64,000 nucleotides of DNA, from the NCBI GenBank assembly GCA_016650125.1, contig JAENWT010000004.1, forward strand, positions 124,001 to 188,000, in the 5' to 3' direction. How positions within the stretch are numbered: position 1 is the first letter of the stretch; every line of letters starts with the position of its first letter. The position numbers were made by a program, and so were the translations under genes. Shown one piece after another: positions 52,953-61,734 of this stretch. The stretch is from Thermoleophilia bacterium (GTDB taxonomy: Bacteria; Actinomycetota; Thermoleophilia; Solirubrobacterales; 70-9). The notes under the pieces were generated by a model. It made no database searches, was not told where the DNA came from, and saw nothing but the letters and a program-made list of their open reading frames with translations.

Positions 52953-55900
52953 GTGCCAGTAGCCTCCGGACCTGTGCCGACCGCATTCAACAATCAGCGC
53001 CTCTTCTCGGATTACTACCTTGATTCTGTGGTGCCGACGTCGTCGGAGTGGTCGTCGATCGATGCGCCCGCATCGGAAGCACAGGCCACTCTCCGGGAGC
53101 TTTGGAGTTCGGTAAAGACCCTTGTTGGTGGCCATGAGGGTCAGACCGAAGAACACTGGATCCGACCCGTTCTCGGTCTTCTTGGCTATTCGTTCCAGGT
53201 CCAGACCGCTGTGCCCGACGCCGAGGGCACGATCCGTTGGCCGGACTACGCTTTGTTTTCGTCGGCCGAGCTGCGGAATGCCGCGGCGCCGTTCGCCGGC
53301 GCTGTCGAATACTTCGTCGGTGCGATCGGGGTTGCGGATGCCAAAGTGTGGGACGCGCCACTTGATCGCTCATCCGATTCTGGATCGGGCTTCAATCGAC
53401 TGAACCCGAACTACCAGATCGATGCGTATCTGAGGGAGACGAACCAAGCCTGGGGGATGCTCACCAATGGACGACTCTGGCGGCTGTACAACAGAGAAAC
53501 TAGCTATCGACTGGATACGTATTTCGAGATTGATCTCATTGAGCTTTTGGATGGGGATATCGAAAGCTTCAAGTATTTCTGGGCCTTCTTTCGGCCTCAA
53601 GCTTTGGAAGGGCAGCCGGTCTCCTTCGCCGATCGAACGCGACTGGGAAGCGAGGAGTACGCGGAAGCCCTCAGCGGACGAGTTAAGGTCCGAATCTACG
53701 AGGCGCTAACGGCTTTCATCAATGGGTTCTTTGAGTACCCGGAGAACAATCTCGATCCGGTGGCTGACTTGAAGGAGGCCTATGACAACTCCTTGATCCT
53801 TCTCTACCGCATCCTCTTCGCGCTCTACGCAGAGGCGCATGGCCTTCTCCCAACGGATAACGGTGCCTATCGCGATACGTACAGCATCCTTCGAATCAAG
53901 CAGGCGCTCGCTCATCGCCTGGACACCGGGGGCGCACTTCTCCCGCACGCAAACAACTACTTTGCGGATCTCAAGAGCCTTTTCACGATCATCGACCGGG
54001 GCGCGCCGCAGATCTCAGTTCCTCCCTACAACGGCGGCCTCTTCGACGACTCGAAGTACCCATTCTTGGCTCGAAACGAGATTGGCGATGCACAGTTGGC
54101 GGCCGGTCTTGATCAGCTTGTGCGGGTTCCGTCGGAGGATGGGCTCGTATTTGTGGACTTTCGGACGCTGGAAGTCCGTCACTTGGGCGATATCTACGAG
54201 GGGCTGCTCGAGTACCACCCTCGGCTCGCCGATGAAGACATGGTCGCGGTTCGAAGGGGTGGGTCCGAGACTTGGAAGGCAGCCTCTCAAATGGTTGACG
54301 GAGATCGCCCAGTCGCTCGCGTTGACGCGGGAAAGATCTTCTTGGCGACCGGCCAGGGAGAAAGGCGGGCAACTGGGTCGTATTACACACCCGAAACCAT
54401 CGTGAACCTCATGCTCGATGAATCGTTGGGTCGAACCATCAAGCGACTCGAACATGAGTTCAGCGGCGAGGACTTGACAGCTGCTCTTCTCGAACTTCGG
54501 GTGTGTGACCCCGCAGTCGGCTCAGGTCACTTCTTGATCGGAGCTCTAGATCACATTGCTCGGGCAATTGTTCGGTCCGGCTCTGCCACCTCGCCAGGTG
54601 ACTCCGAACTACAGAGCGCAAGAAGAGCTGTGGTTGAGCGGTGCGTGTATGGAATGGACCCAAACCCGCTGGCTGTTGAACTGGCGAAACTTTCACTTTG
54701 GCTCGCCACGGTTGCGAAGGACAGGCCCCTTTCCTTCGTTGACGCCCATCTGATTTGTGGGAATAGCGTGATTGGGACATCTATCGAAGAGATGGCGACC
54801 CTACGCGGCTCCGGCGGGCCCCAAATGAACTTCGTTGAAGAGGCGCTAGGCAACGTAGCCCCAGAGATGCTCGAGTTGATTTCGGCGATCACTGAATCTG
54901 CGTCAGACTCGGTCGCGGATATCGAGGGCAAGAAGGTTCAATTCGATCGCCTCAACGCTCTTCGCGCATCTTTCGTGGGGACGGCGAATCTAAAGACAGC
55001 CCGATCATTCGGGATTGACGTTTCGGAAGACTCTTACCTTCAGGCTGTGACCCTGTTGGCTGACGACGAACCCAATTTTGCTCAGGTTCCGGATTGGGCA
55101 ACCGCCCAAGAGGCGGCTCAGCGCTACCGCTTCAATCATTGGGAGCTTGCGTTTCCTGAGATTTTCCTCAACCCAAATCGTCCCCGCGGATTTGACCTCG
55201 TAATCACCAACCCGCCCTACGTGAGCGCGAACGAGCGAAATCAGGCATTCGATGATCTAACAAACGCCTACTGGCGCAGGGAGTTCGATTCCGCCTCAGG
55301 AGCATTCGATCTCTACATCCTTTTCATGGAGATAGGACCGCGCTTGGCTAAACCGGGCGGGTTTTCGTGCCTGATCACCCCTAACAAATTCCTGGCCGCG
55401 CCCTACGCGTCCAAGTTACGGGAACACTTGGTAGACCACCACAGCCTCGAGGCGCTTGTAGACGCAAGTCGGGTGAGCGTTTTCGAAGATCCCAGTGTGT
55501 ATCCCGTCATTACTCTGTTTAGTGCTCACGAAGACTCCGATTCAGAAACCGATGTCTGGCGCCTCGAAGGGGCGGGATCGTTGCACCTCGTGGGAAGCCA
55601 CCCCTCTGCCGCACTGACTCGCCTGCCCGAAAACCTCTGGGCTTACCTGCTTCTCGAAGACGCCGATCTCATTCTCCGCCTCGGAGAAGACTCCCCCCAG
55701 CTCGAGGGTTTTCGTGGCATGAGAGCGGTCGCCTCCACTACAGCAGCGGAAGCCGACGGGTACGGCCAAGAAATTAGGGAAGAGCATCTCGCGACTCAGC
55801 CGGGCTGGCCCATTTTGGTCACCGGCACCATCGGGGAATTGTCAAGCAGGTGGGGGTTAAGTCTGCTCAAGCACCAAGGTCGAGCGTTTCTACGACCTGT

Positions 55901-56747
55901 CCTCCCGTTTCGATCAGATGCCGTTTCTAACAACCGTCGTGACGCCTACTGGGCACCGAAGTTGATCGTCCGCAAGCTCGGTACCAGCCTTGAAGCGACC
56001 TTGGATCCGGACGGCACGTTCGCGTCGATGAATACCAACTTTATTTTCCCTGGCACCGTGGACATTTTCGCGGTTGGTGCCATTGTCCACAGCACCCTGA
56101 TGTCGTGGATCTACGAAGGGTACTTCGGCGCACTACGAATGGGCGGAGGCTACCTTCAGTTTCAGGCTCCTCAACTGAGATCGCTACCAATGCCACCACT
56201 TCCAGACCTCTCTCCTGAAATTCTCGATCAACTCGCTGAGGGTTATGACCCCGTTGACCTCGATCTGCCAGCGGCTGCTCAAGAGTCGGACCTGGCTGTC
56301 CAATACGCACTGCTACGACTATCAGGATCGGCCTGGTATACGAAGGCCATCGAGATAGCTGAACTGCGGGGAAGTCTCGTAGGAAAGATTATGGACGCAC
56401 TCGACTTGACGAAACGACGAGACACAGAGCCCTCATTTGTCATCCCTCGGCAAGATCGAATCTTGGAAGAAGCCACCAACCTGGAGAGCCCAGATTTGGC
56501 AGCTTTTTGGAGGCCCCTGAGGCAGAGCGCCGGGGACCTAGGCGTAACAATTTCTCCGACTGTCACCGACTCCATCGTTGATGCCGTCCAGAGCCTGAGG
56601 GCCGACCTGACTCAGCCGAGCCAAGACCTAGGTGTCATCCAGAGGAATGTAGATGGTCTGGTCTATTCGCTATTCGGCCTTACGTCGGATGAAATCGAAT
56701 CAGTTGAGTCGGGTCACGAAGGCGCACTTCAGCTTTTGGACGCTTGA
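52953..56747 (+). CDS. Type IIG restriction-modification enzyme
   Basis: A 1264-residue single-chain restriction-methylation enzyme. The N-terminal third has a PD-(D/E)xK-like nuclease site: RWPDYALF near residue 95 and GVADAKVW near 125 (DxK form), and NGRLWRLYNRET near 172. The methyltransferase has SAM motif I CDPAVGSGHFLIG near 517, MDPNPLAVELAKLSLWL near 567 and catalytic NPPYVSANERN near 752. The C-terminal third fits a target-recognition domain. Start GTG at 52953. Such enzymes need no separate modification subunit. BREX PglX is the nearest alternative, but the other BREX genes are absent. Confidence 0.85.
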   Translation: MPVASGPVPTAFNNQRLFSDYYLDSVVPTSSEWSSIDAPASEAQATLRELWSSVKTLVGGHEGQTEEHWIRPVLGLLGYSFQVQTAVPDAEGTIRWPDYALFSSAELRNAAAPFAGAVEYFVGAIGVADAKVWDAPLDRSSDSGSGFNRLNPNYQIDAYLRETNQAWGMLTNGRLWRLYNRETSYRLDTYFEIDLIELLDGDIESFKYFWAFFRPQALEGQPVSFADRTRLGSEEYAEALSGRVKVRIYEALTAFINGFFEYPENNLDPVADLKEAYDNSLILLYRILFALYAEAHGLLPTDNGAYRDTYSILRIKQALAHRLDTGGALLPHANNYFADLKSLFTIIDRGAPQISVPPYNGGLFDDSKYPFLARNEIGDAQLAAGLDQLVRVPSEDGLVFVDFRTLEVRHLGDIYEGLLEYHPRLADEDMVAVRRGGSETWKAASQMVDGDRPVARVDAGKIFLATGQGERRATGSYYTPETIVNLMLDESLGRTIKRLEHEFSGEDLTAALLELRVCDPAVGSGHFLIGALDHIARAIVRSGSATSPGDSELQSARRAVVERCVYGMDPNPLAVELAKLSLWLATVAKDRPLSFVDAHLICGNSVIGTSIEEMATLRGSGGPQMNFVEEALGNVAPEMLELISAITESASDSVADIEGKKVQFDRLNALRASFVGTANLKTARSFGIDVSEDSYLQAVTLLADDEPNFAQVPDWATAQEAAQRYRFNHWELAFPEIFLNPNRPRGFDLVITNPPYVSANERNQAFDDLTNAYWRREFDSASGAFDLYILFMEIGPRLAKPGGFSCLITPNKFLAAPYASKLREHLVDHHSLEALVDASRVSVFEDPSVYPVITLFSAHEDSDSETDVWRLEGAGSLHLVGSHPSAALTRLPENLWAYLLLEDADLILRLGEDSPQLEGFRGMRAVASTTAAEADGYGQEIREEHLATQPGWPILVTGTIGELSSRWGLSLLKHQGRAFLRPVLPFRSDAVSNNRRDAYWAPKLIVRKLGTSLEATLDPDGTFASMNTNFIFPGTVDIFAVGAIVHSTLMSWIYEGYFGALRMGGGYLQFQAPQLRSLPMPPLPDLSPEILDQLAEGYDPVDLDLPAAAQESDLAVQYALLRLSGSAWYTKAIEIAELRGSLVGKIMDALDLTKRRDTEPSFVIPRQDRILEEATNLESPDLAAFWRPLRQSAGDLGVTISPTVTDSIVDAVQSLRADLTQPSQDLGVIQRNVDGLVYSLFGLTSDEIESVESGHEGALQLLDA

Positions 56748-56757
56748 TGCGCGGCAT

Positions 56758-57096
56758 TTAGCTCGCGATCGTGCCTTCCGTGCCGGCGATGACTCTCTTC
56801 ACTGCCTCGCACTCACCGCGCTTGATCACGTCGATGGGCCTCTGGTTGTCGAGTGCTGGCACCGAGCTGAACAACCACGGTCGAACCGCTTCGACCACCA
56901 AGACGCCGTTCAGCCGCTGAACGATTTCTGTAAGGCCGGTGAGTCGGACGGGTTCGAGCTCCGAACCTGTGCCGGCAACGATGTCGCTTTCGGTGAACCC
57001 GGCTAGACGAAGTAGCTCGATCTGGGCAGTCTTAGGATTGGGTGAACCTTCGATGATGTGGCGAGAGTAGCTGGTTACTAGACTAGGAAAGGAATC
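56758..57096 (-). pseudogene. Antitoxin-like (DUF2384-type) frame without a start codon
   Basis: On the minus strand 112 codons are open and end with TAA at 56758. The C-terminal part, with VRPWLFSSVPALDNQRPIDVI and KRGECEAVKRVIAGTEG, resembles the toxin-binding domain of Xre/MbcA/ParS antitoxins. No ATG, GTG or TTG occurs near its 5' end. The frame is continuous with the next gene upstream (57097-57288), separated only by an in-frame TGA. I read it as a decayed or interrupted antitoxin-like gene. A non-canonical start is the alternative. Confidence 0.5.
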
Positions 57097-57288
57097 TCAC
57101 TCGGTTACCAAGCGCTTGAACACTCGCTTTTCTTCCTCGATGAGGCAGTCGAGGCGTGCGCGAAAGCTCTCATCTTTCTCGTACCGGTCCTGGTCGGCGA
57201 GGATGAGCTTCTTCTCTTCATCGACCGCCGCGGCGCGTTTGGGGTCCGCCATCACTTCGTCTTGCAATTCTTTGAATGGCCTGACCAT
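57097..57288 (-). CDS. Short protein resembling the N-terminus of Xre antitoxins
   Basis: A 63-residue frame from 57288 to TGA at 57097. The start (FKELQDEVMADPKRAAAVDEEK) resembles the segment preceding the helix-turn-helix in HigA/Xre antitoxins, but the helix-turn-helix itself is missing and a charged helical stretch (EKDESFRARLDCLIEEEKR) follows. It reads in the same frame as the antitoxin-like remnant downstream. It may be the first part of a 177-codon gene broken by the TGA. Confidence 0.45.
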   Translation of the reverse strand: MVRPFKELQDEVMADPKRAAAVDEEKKLILADQDRYEKDESFRARLDCLIEEEKRVFKRLVTE

Positions 57289-57389
57289 GTCGGTAAGCGT
57301 ACTTTGGCGCGCGGGCCGGCCAGTGTTTCTTGTCAGCTTCCGTCGTTTGCTCCCGACTCCTCGGTCACGTCATCAAACTGGGAGGGCCG

Positions 57390-57812
57390 ATGGGGTTTTG
57401 GTCAAAGGTCAAGAATTTCTCTCGACGCAGGCAAGTTCCTGAGGAGAAGGCACCGCCTCGAGTGTTTCTCACCGATCATGCCGTTGAACGATTTCCAGAG
57501 AGGTTTCGCCCAGGACTGAACTTCAAACAGACCCGAGCAGAACTCGTTCAACTCCTTTCAATCGGTGAACTCTCGTCCTCTCCCCCCGAATGGTTCCGTC
57601 CGGGACCAGAAGAAAATCCTTCTTTCCTGATGGTTGGTGACGACATGGTCCTGCCCCTTCGAGAGCAGGGTTCCAACAAGTTGGTTGCGATCACTTGCCT
57701 TGGCCGCGGCACGATCAGTCCCTGCGAGTGCCGACGCAAAAAGAGCCGGAAAAACAGTCAAACGCGGGGACGCAAAGATCGTGCGAAGCCGCGACGGAAA
57801 CGGATACGGTGA
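57390..57812 (+). CDS. Basic hypothetical protein, possible toxin
   Basis: A 140-residue protein with a core FLTDHAVERFPERFRPG near residue 24, SPPEWFRPGPEENPSFLMVGDDMVLPL near 70 and ITCLGRGTISP near 108, then a Lys/Arg-rich tail. The H-A-x-x-R-x-x-x-R opening and beta-rich body recall small nuclease-like proteins of mobile elements, but I cannot assign a family. GGAGGG lies just upstream of the ATG. A small membrane protein gene follows after four bases. Confidence 0.55.
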   Translation: MGFWSKVKNFSRRRQVPEEKAPPRVFLTDHAVERFPERFRPGLNFKQTRAELVQLLSIGELSSSPPEWFRPGPEENPSFLMVGDDMVLPLREQGSNKLVAITCLGRGTISPCECRRKKSRKNSQTRGRKDRAKPRRKRIR

Positions 57813-57816
57813 CACC

Positions 57817-58038
57817 ATGGCGATTATCTGGAGGATCCTTCGCTGGCTTGCCGTAACAGTCTGGTTCGGAGCTTGGGCTTGCGGGATCAGCTACCTGCTC
57901 CTTTCCGACACCATCATCGATCCTAGGGATCCGTTTCCGGAGTGGATGAGCAACCTCGGCTGCGGGATGCTGGTTCTTGGCTGGCTCGGTCTGTCGGTCT
58001 ACTACGCGATCAACGATGACTTTCCCGAAAGTTGGTGA
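57817..58038 (+). CDS. Small two-helix membrane protein
   Basis: A 73-residue protein with two hydrophobic segments (ILRWLAVTVWFGAWACGISYLL and LGCGMLVLGWLGLSVYYAI) joined by an acidic loop DPRDPFPEW. ATG at 57817. No family recognised. It is packed tightly between two hypothetical genes, so it is probably part of the same unit. Confidence 0.55.
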   Translation: MAIIWRILRWLAVTVWFGAWACGISYLLLSDTIIDPRDPFPEWMSNLGCGMLVLGWLGLSVYYAINDDFPESW

Positions 58039-58040
58039 GG

Positions 58041-58589
58041 ATGGGCCTGAAGAGAAAACACGTGAGTCGGTGGTCCAGGAAACGCTGGCTGAGGCAGGTT
58101 CGAGCTTGCTTCGTCGCCCTTCCTGAAGCCGGCGGACGGCGAGCCACAGTCGTGGTTCACATGGCACCAGACCTCTTGCCCCGTAATACCGAAGAACTTA
58201 TGAAGCAGGAATGCTTGGAAGCTAATGAACCCTGGGAGGGATTCCGCGAGTTTGCGGTTTTCTGCCTCGAGGTGACCGAGCAAGATCAAGCCGGATACAT
58301 GATGGGCGACACGTCGGAGATTTTCTTGAAGGACCTCTATAGGGAGGTGACCTTCGACGACGCCAGAACGACTTCGGCCTCGTGGATCGGAAATTCAATG
58401 ATCGAAACTGACTTTGACCACATCCCGGGGCTCTTCAGAGCCGCATTCCTCTCGGACATCACCGGGGCCGAGACCGACTATGACGGTGCCGAATTTCTCT
58501 GGCACCTTCCGAATGCGGGCCCAATCGATCAGGTGGTGCGCCACCCCCTGCCAGAATCAAAGGAGTCAACCGAACCCAATGAAACTTGA
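58041..58589 (+). CDS. Hypothetical protein paired with Xre antitoxin
   Basis: A 182-residue protein with a basic N-terminus (KRKHVSRWSRKRWLRQVRA) and a mixed acidic body (for example DTSEIFLKDLYREVTFDDAR). No family is recognised. I chose ATG at 58041; in-frame TTG 58032 and GTG 58035 are alternatives. Its end overlaps by 11 bases the start of an Xre-family gene, a layout typical of HigBA-like pairs with the toxin first. It does not look like a RelE/HigB fold by eye, so a toxin role is only suggested by position. Confidence 0.6.
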   Translation: MGLKRKHVSRWSRKRWLRQVRACFVALPEAGGRRATVVVHMAPDLLPRNTEELMKQECLEANEPWEGFREFAVFCLEVTEQDQAGYMMGDTSEIFLKDLYREVTFDDARTTSASWIGNSMIETDFDHIPGLFRAAFLSDITGAETDYDGAEFLWHLPNAGPIDQVVRHPLPESKESTEPNET

Positions 58590-58947
58590 ACCTCAAAAGG
58601 GCGGAGCAGTTCCCAATCCATACGACAAGTTGAAGGATCGCAACCCATCCGATGCTGCCCTGGCACCACCGTTGCCAGCGAAACCGAAGCTGCCCCTTCT
58701 CAAGCCCTTGGTCGATGCGCGCAAGAAGGCCGGGATAACTCAAGTCGAAATAGCGCGAAGCATGAGGACCAGCCAAGAGAACGTGTCCCGCCTCGAACGC
58801 GCGAATGACATGAAGGTTTCAACCCTCGAGAAATATGCTTTCGCGGTCCTCGGGGACCTGAAGATCGAAGCGAAAATCCAAGGCCGCTCGATACTGCTGC
58901 TCCACCACATCGTGGCGGTTGAGGACGGTGGGCCTGGCCAAGGCTGA
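58579..58947 (+). CDS. Xre-family antitoxin-like regulator
   Basis: A 122-residue protein with a helix-turn-helix near residues 43-85: ARKKAGITQVEIARSMRTSQ and NVSRLERANDMKVSTLEKYA, typical of Xre/HigA antitoxins. The N-terminal 40 residues are Pro- and Lys-rich. ATG at 58579 overlaps the upstream gene. It probably binds its own promoter and the product of the preceding gene. Confidence 0.75.
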   Translation: MKLEPQKGGAVPNPYDKLKDRNPSDAALAPPLPAKPKLPLLKPLVDARKKAGITQVEIARSMRTSQENVSRLERANDMKVSTLEKYAFAVLGDLKIEAKIQGRSILLLHHIVAVEDGGPGQG

Positions 58948-59318
58948 TGAATGCAAATAAGCACCGATCTAGATCTTTCTAGTGAAGCTCATTAGACAAC
59001 CCTAGATTTCACACCCGAATGAACTTGTCTACGTCCGTCTACGTGAGGACCGTATACAGTCGCCTCGCGCGGATCTGGCCCATTTGGGCGCCAATGCCAA
59101 GCGTCTCTGGCTCAAGAATGGAAGACACCGTGCTTGACTCCACTCGTTGGCTTCCGCACTGATGCAGACCTGACTACTCAGGGAGGCCGGCTTCCGCAAA
59201 GCCGATTCAGAGAACTCCTCGCTGCTCACTATTCGAACTGGCCGTTGCCGGACGCATCAGATTGCGGCCTTTATGCGGAATTCCGCATAAAACCGGATAA
59301 AGCCAACTAAGCAACTGA
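58948..59318. other. Gene-free stretch with palindromes
   Basis: No convincing gene. It contains a near-tandem repeat TCTACGTCCG/TCTACGTGAG near 59033, a CCGTATAC site at 59050, and at its right end the 22-bp perfect palindrome TTTATGCGGAATTCCGCATAAA (59270-59291). A 66-codon minus-strand frame (59029-59229) is judged spurious. Confidence 0.5.
59270..59302 (-). repeat. Palindromic inverted repeat, left copy
   Basis: The palindrome at 59270-59291 overlaps a 20-base block (59283-59302) whose complement CTTTATCCGGTTTTATGCGG recurs with one change at 59935-59954 in opposite orientation. The pair flanks the membrane protein gene at 59319-59753. Possible roles are recombination ends, an invertible segment, or regulator sites. 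Confidence 0.6.
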
Positions 59319-59753
59319 TCAGGACTGGCGGGATCTCATACTGGCGCTCAAGACGCCGAGTGCCCAAGCCGGCACAAAAATGAACGAAAGCGTGAGCCAG
59401 ATCTCTGCGAAGTTCGCGTTCGTCCCAATCACGACACCATTTTCATACTCAACAGTCCAAACACCGTTCACGAAGTAGACGGCCACAAGCAGAGGAGCTG
59501 CCAGCATCAGCCCAGACAGCCACGACCTTGAGAAATAGCCAAGCGCGAAATAACCAGCCCCAGCAAGCGCTAGCAATCCCCAGAGCGGGGTGCTGAAGTA
59601 GCTGAACTCGTAGATCTTGTCTCCTAGGAGCCAGATGAAAAGCGCCTCAAAAACGACGAAGCCCATGCCCGCCAGCAGCAGGCGCCGCGCGCGCGACGAC
59701 GTGCCAATAGTCCTGGACGACTTGAGATCTTCGGTGTGGCTCGTCGCATTCAT
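59319..59753 (-). CDS. Four-helix membrane protein, unknown function
   Basis: A 144-residue protein with a polar, Arg-containing N-terminus and about four hydrophobic helices (LLAGMGFVVFEALFIWLLG, LWGLLALAGAGYFALGYF, WLSGLMLAAPLLVAVYFV, IWLTLSFIFVPAWALGVL). It resembles the subunit-IV-like small membrane proteins found near cytochrome oxidases of actinobacteria, but the similarity is weak. It stands alone between inverted palindromic repeats in lower-GC DNA. Confidence 0.65.
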   Translation of the reverse strand: MNATSHTEDLKSSRTIGTSSRARRLLLAGMGFVVFEALFIWLLGDKIYEFSYFSTPLWGLLALAGAGYFALGYFSRSWLSGLMLAAPLLVAVYFVNGVWTVEYENGVVIGTNANFAEIWLTLSFIFVPAWALGVLSASMRSRQS

Positions 59754-60055
59754 CGTGAATCCTCCCTAGGTCACTTGAGCCGGTGGATCATACTTCAGGC
59801 GGGCAACTAGTCCTGGGTCGACGCTTATAGGGAACTGCCCTATAAGTCCCTAGACTTGTCTATAGGTATCCCGCGAGCAGGCGAACCGGTCTCGCAATCT
59901 TGCAGCTGTCTAAAACGCGAGGTGTCCGGCTGGCCTTTATCCGGTTTTATACGGCCGTATACGGTAAGTCCGTATAAAACGCGAAACACGGCCACCCTCA
60001 CTTCCCGGCATCCCCTTCCGTTAAGCAGGATACGAGAGGGATTCGCTCAGCCTAG
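59754..60055. other. Gene-free stretch with palindromes
   Basis: No gene. CTTATAGGG (59824-59832) and CCCTATAAG (59838-59846) form a 9-bp inverted repeat around AACTG, near the promoter side of the membrane protein gene. Further right lies the TATACGG palindrome cluster described separately. Confidence 0.5.
59935..59979 (+). repeat. Palindromic inverted repeat, right copy
   Basis: CTTTATCCGGTTTTATACGG (59935-59954) is the inverted partner of the left copy, 19 of 20 bases identical. It overlaps the palindrome TATACGGCCGTATA and a larger inverted repeat TTTTATACGG (59945-59954) / CCGTATAAAA (59970-59979). Confidence 0.6.
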
Positions 60056-61402
60056 CTAAGGGAAAATCCGGTAGAGCACGCGGTTGGAACCTTCAACTCC
60101 AGCTACCGTTATGCGCTTGCTCGGAGCCACCAGCGGAATGAAGTTTCCGGTGGACTCGGTCGTCCGAAAGAGACCAGCGTCCGCAAAGGATCGATCTGGC
60201 TCGCCGTCGGGCTTGACTCGGAACACGACCGGTTTGGTGGCGAAACGCGAAGCAACAAGGGTCGAACCGTCGGACTGGCTGGCGATCATCGAACTCAGAA
60301 CCGGAACCGGACGATCGTAGCCATAGAACTTGGCCAGCCTCTTAGAGGAGAAGCGCGCGATCCCGTTCGAACCCAAAGTTCGATCCCACTGTCCGCGAGC
60401 CGTAAGTCGGGCAAGGACGGGTCGTCTCCACGCAGATGAACCGACGCGTTCATTCAAAAGAACAACCGATTTTCCATTCGGAAGAACATTCAAATCTGGG
60501 GTGATCGGATCAGACTTCACCGTGAGAGGTTTCCGTCCATCACTCCCTCCAAAAGTGCGATCAGTTTTGCCGTTGGGCTTCAACCGGACGACGGAAGGAA
60601 GACTCGATTGCGAGGCAACGATCATGATCTGATCGTTCGGAAGGGTCTGGACACTCGAAACTGTCATCGGGTTCGAATCGTCTGCTCTTGCCACGCTGGC
60701 TCTCCCGCCTTTTCCGAACGAGCGGTCCAACTTGCCGTTAGCCTTGATCCGGACAACCAGCCCGCGGCGGAAGACATCCCGTCCCGCAGCTATAACGCTG
60801 CCATCCCTCTGGTGGGCCAGCGCATAGATCGCCTGGTTCTCAGCGCTGGTGACCCCGGTGGTCTTGATTCTCGTGATTCCCCCTCGACCGAACGTCTTGT
60901 CGGGAGCCCCCGACGAATCCAGGCGGGCGAGGAAGGCGCGGACCGTGACGCCGTTGATTGGATGGCGTTCAGAAATGAAGCCTGCGAGCGTCACTCTTCC
61001 ATCGTCGCCGACGTCGATTGAGGTGGTTGTCACCTTTCCTTCGAAACCAAGTGCGCGATAGTCGATCTTTGCGATGCCGTCGTCACCGAACGACTCATCC
61101 AGCAGTCCATTCGGATCAACGCGGGAAGCCGAAATGCCCGCGCCCGAAAGCAGGACCTGGCCATCATTCAAAAAGGCGTCACTGCCGATCCCGATGGGGC
61201 CCACGTCAGAGCGACCGTCATTTCCGAACGATGCGTCCCACTTGATTTCAGCGCTAGCGGGACTAGCTAGGACGGAACCGGCGAATAGCGCGCAGAGCGC
61301 CACAAGCAGACCACGCAACGCGATCCGGAAATAGTTCGTGCGGGACTCGAAATCGTTTCGCATCTCTTTCGCCTCAGATTGCTGGTGGTTTGTGTCGATC
61401 AT
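60056..61402 (-). CDS. Secreted delta-60-type repeat protein
   Basis: A 448-residue exported protein. After a polar lead, a hydrophobic signal segment (ALRGLLVALCALFAGSVLA) ends at ASPASA-E. The mature part has repeats spaced about 50-60 residues with the motif x-D-x-(S/T)-(F/L)-G-x-x-G: LDESFGDDGI, PDKTFGRGGI, LDRSFGKGGR, TDRTFGGSDG and WDRTLGSNGI, as in delta-60 beta-propeller-like proteins. I chose ATG at 61402 with GAGAGGG seven bases upstream; 61447 and 61363 are alternatives. Function unknown; cell-surface or extracellular. Confidence 0.8.
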   Translation of the reverse strand: MIDTNHQQSEAKEMRNDFESRTNYFRIALRGLLVALCALFAGSVLASPASAEIKWDASFGNDGRSDVGPIGIGSDAFLNDGQVLLSGAGISASRVDPNGLLDESFGDDGIAKIDYRALGFEGKVTTTSIDVGDDGRVTLAGFISERHPINGVTVRAFLARLDSSGAPDKTFGRGGITRIKTTGVTSAENQAIYALAHQRDGSVIAAGRDVFRRGLVVRIKANGKLDRSFGKGGRASVARADDSNPMTVSSVQTLPNDQIMIVASQSSLPSVVRLKPNGKTDRTFGGSDGRKPLTVKSDPITPDLNVLPNGKSVVLLNERVGSSAWRRPVLARLTARGQWDRTLGSNGIARFSSKRLAKFYGYDRPVPVLSSMIASQSDGSTLVASRFATKPVVFRVKPDGEPDRSFADAGLFRTTESTGNFIPLVAPSKRITVAGVEGSNRVLYRIFP

Positions 61403-61734
61403 CCGATGACCCTCTCGGACAATGATGAAGAAAGCGCACTGGCCCACTTGAACTCTCCTCGTACCCGCATTAGACCGAAAATCGCTTGGAAGTTATGGTC
61501 TCTGGACGCCGCACCTTTCGCGGCATCAAGTCGATCATGCGGTCCATTCAGCGGCCAGAACAACCCGGAACTACGTCTCTCCCAAGATGTTCTCAATATT
61601 GAACCCCGGTGATCGAGTGACGTTGTATCTAACGAAACCCGCTAGACGACGTTAGATGACGATAGACATCGAATCAACTTCAGATTTCTAACTGAAGGAC
61701 GTCCCGCCGTTGATGCTTCCATTGCGGCGGTGGG
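61403..61734. other. Gene-free stretch between two secreted-protein genes
   Basis: No gene seen. Arms ATCTAAC (61628-61634) and GTTAGAT (61652-61658) form an inverted repeat, followed by GACGATAGAC; these may be regulator sites for the downstream delta-60 gene on the minus strand. No clear terminator for the gene ending at 61735. Confidence 0.4.

Noticed and set aside
52953-56747. BREX or DISARM system
   Set aside because: Only a methyltransferase-like protein is present; none of the other core genes (PglZ, BrxC, DrmA, DrmB) is found nearby, and a fused nuclease site fits Type IIG better.
57097-57099. TGA recoded as selenocysteine
   Set aside because: No selenocysteine insertion hairpin was seen after the TGA and antitoxins are not selenoproteins; inactivation is simpler.
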